Source of the DNA: Candidatus Poribacteria bacterium
GTDB lineage: Bacteria > Poribacteria > WGA-4E > WGA-3G
Direction: 5' to 3'
NCBI GenBank assembly: GCA_009845505.1
Contig: VXZL01000275.1
Coordinates: 1 to 6,345 of the forward strand
Length of the DNA stretch: 6,345 bases
Shown here: positions 5,381 through 6,345 of the stretch, one piece after another
How the letters are laid out: every line of letters starts with the position of its first letter
Position numbering within the stretch: position 1 is the first letter of the stretch
Translations under genes and position numbers: made by a program
Notes under the pieces: generated by a model
Told to the model about the DNA's origin: nothing
Databases searched by the model: none
Seen by the model: the letters and a program-made list of their open reading frames with translations, nothing else

Positions 5381-6331
5381 CTATTCCCACTGGAATACCG
5401 TCCCCAACAAGCGCATCGGTTCGTCGCGGAGCCATTGATATATCTGTGGTGCCTCATCAATATTTACACGGTGTCGAATCAGCGGAGCAATCTTGACCGA
5501 ACCTTGGCGAAGCAGCCTGCAAAGATTTTCCAGATCATCACAAGTGAAGTGGCTACACTGAAGGATGCTGATCTCCTTGTGTTGACCGACGTTAAAAGTG
5601 TAATTAACGTCAAATCGCCCGGCGACTAAGAGCAAACGACCCCGGACCTTACAGGCGTGAATCATGGGTGTAACCATGTCTGGAACGCCAGCGAAATCCA
5701 TAATAGCGTCAAAGGTACCATCTTGAATCTGTGCTTCCCAACCGTCATCACTTGTATTGAGCACCTGTTCCGCTACACCGAGTTGACGCATCTGTTCTAA
5801 GCGTGATTCTTCAATGTCACAGACCGTGACGCGGGCACCCATGGCGTTAGCAATTTGGGCAGCGAACATGCCGATGCATCCTTGTCCGACAATAAGCACT
5901 TTTTCGCCAATACGCGGATTGACCCGACGACAACAGTGCATCGCTACACCGGAGATGCCGAAAAGGGCGGCCTCTCCAGGATCAACGTCCTCTGGCAATT
6001 TCAGCAGGAGCCCATCTTCTGGAATAGTGAACCGCTCGACATGGTTCACGCTGGCATAAATTAGGTCACCAATCTTGAGGTTCGTTACGTCCGGGCCGGT
6101 TTCAATAACCCTGCCGACGTTTTGGTAGCCATCGGTGGTCGGCAGCCGTGTATCGGAGGCTGAATAGTTACCCCCGATAAGTTGATTCCGTTCCGTTCCG
6201 TTGGTAAGACCAGTGAAGACGGCTTGGCACAGTACCTCGTTTCCGACAGGCGGAGAAGGTTCTTTCCAGTCGGTAGCAACAATCTTTTCACGTCGATTAT
6301 CTGGCAATAATTTGACAACAAGTGCTCTCAC
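5381..6331 (-). CDS. MDR (zinc-type alcohol dehydrogenase superfamily) oxidoreductase lacking zinc ligands
   Basis: The product is 316 residues, somewhat shorter than the usual 340-350. The N-terminal GroES-like domain covers about 1-130 and the nucleotide-binding Rossmann domain about 140-270, with GQGCIG (149-154) as the GxGxxG motif. Asp172 at the end of the second strand favours NAD(H) over NADP(H). The catalytic Cys region of classical members reads FTGLTNGTE (39-47) and the GHE motif reads GYQ (68-70), so the Cys and His zinc ligands are both replaced. The four-Cys structural zinc lobe is also missing. The GTE variant recalls the BchC-like and related 'GTE' branch of MDR enzymes. The substrate is unknown. 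The start is GTG at 6329-6331, giving the usual MRALVVK opening; the frame is still open to the window edge, so a start further upstream cannot be excluded. It is separated from the sigma operon by 254 bp and is probably an independent unit. Confidence 0.88.
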   Translation of the reverse strand: MRALVVKLLPDNRREKIVATDWKEPSPPVGNEVLCQAVFTGLTNGTERNQLIGGNYSASDTRLPTTDGYQNVGRVIETGPDVTNLKIGDLIYASVNHVERFTIPEDGLLLKLPEDVDPGEAALFGISGVAMHCCRRVNPRIGEKVLIVGQGCIGMFAAQIANAMGARVTVCDIEESRLEQMRQLGVAEQVLNTSDDGWEAQIQDGTFDAIMDFAGVPDMVTPMIHACKVRGRLLLVAGRFDVNYTFNVGQHKEISILQCSHFTCDDLENLCRLLRQGSVKIAPLIRHRVNIDEAPQIYQWLRDEPMRLLGTVFQWE

Positions 6332-6345
6332 GATATTAATAACTC

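Noticed and set aside
5382..5397. Short inverted repeat TATTCC-N4-GGAATA
   Set aside because: It lies inside the last codons of the dehydrogenase and is only 6 bp long, so it is probably fortuitous.
5113..5460. A 115-codon minus-strand open frame spanning the intergenic region
   Set aside because: It overlaps the ends of both the dehydrogenase and the sigma gene in another frame, runs through the hairpin and promoter-like boxes, and its product has no protein-like composition or ribosome site.

Overview
The window is 6345 bp from a diderm (outer-membrane-bearing) bacterium. Every gene I can support lies on the minus strand, so transcription runs from right to left. Several things point to an outer membrane: a predicted 848-residue protein ending in an Omp85/D15-type beta-barrel with a C-terminal Phe, a lipoprotein, and an ECF sigma factor paired with a membrane-anchored anti-sigma factor. 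The moderate GC content, AAGGAGG-type ribosome sites, GC-rich dispersed hairpins and the gene repertoire remind me of uncultured sponge- or marine-associated lineages such as Candidatus Poribacteria. That placement is an impression, not a demonstration.

Layout from right to left. 6331-5381: a medium-chain (MDR) dehydrogenase that lacks the usual zinc ligands. 5380-5127: an intergenic control region with a GC-rich hairpin just after the dehydrogenase stop, followed by ECF-type promoter-like sequences. 5126-4593: an ECF sigma factor. 4596-3916: a zinc-finger (HxxxCxxC) anti-sigma factor with one transmembrane helix. 3919-3251: a secreted DUF4252-like protein. 3254-708: a very large hybrid outer-membrane protein (signal peptide, DUF4252-like domain, CBM9-like domain, EPx repeat linker, Omp85-type barrel). 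707-637: a spacer with a 9-bp-stem hairpin. 636-88: a small coiled-coil lipoprotein. 44-1: the first 14 codons of another gene that runs off the window.

The four genes from sigma factor to hybrid barrel are joined by three successive 4-bp ATGA stop/start overlaps, so they are almost certainly one translationally coupled operon. The lipoprotein, and perhaps the truncated gene, follow at short distances. My reading is a cell-envelope regulatory module. The anti-sigma factor would hold the sigma factor at the inner membrane, and the sigma factor would activate its own operon from TGCAAC-N16-type promoters. The operon output is a set of envelope proteins: periplasmic DUF4252, an outer-membrane barrel carrying DUF4252 and a sugar-binding-like domain, and a lipoprotein. 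The DUF4252-CBM9-barrel fusion under control of its own sigma/anti-sigma pair is the most unusual thing here. I do not know of a characterised system with this composition; its signal and its substrate cannot be read from the sequence.
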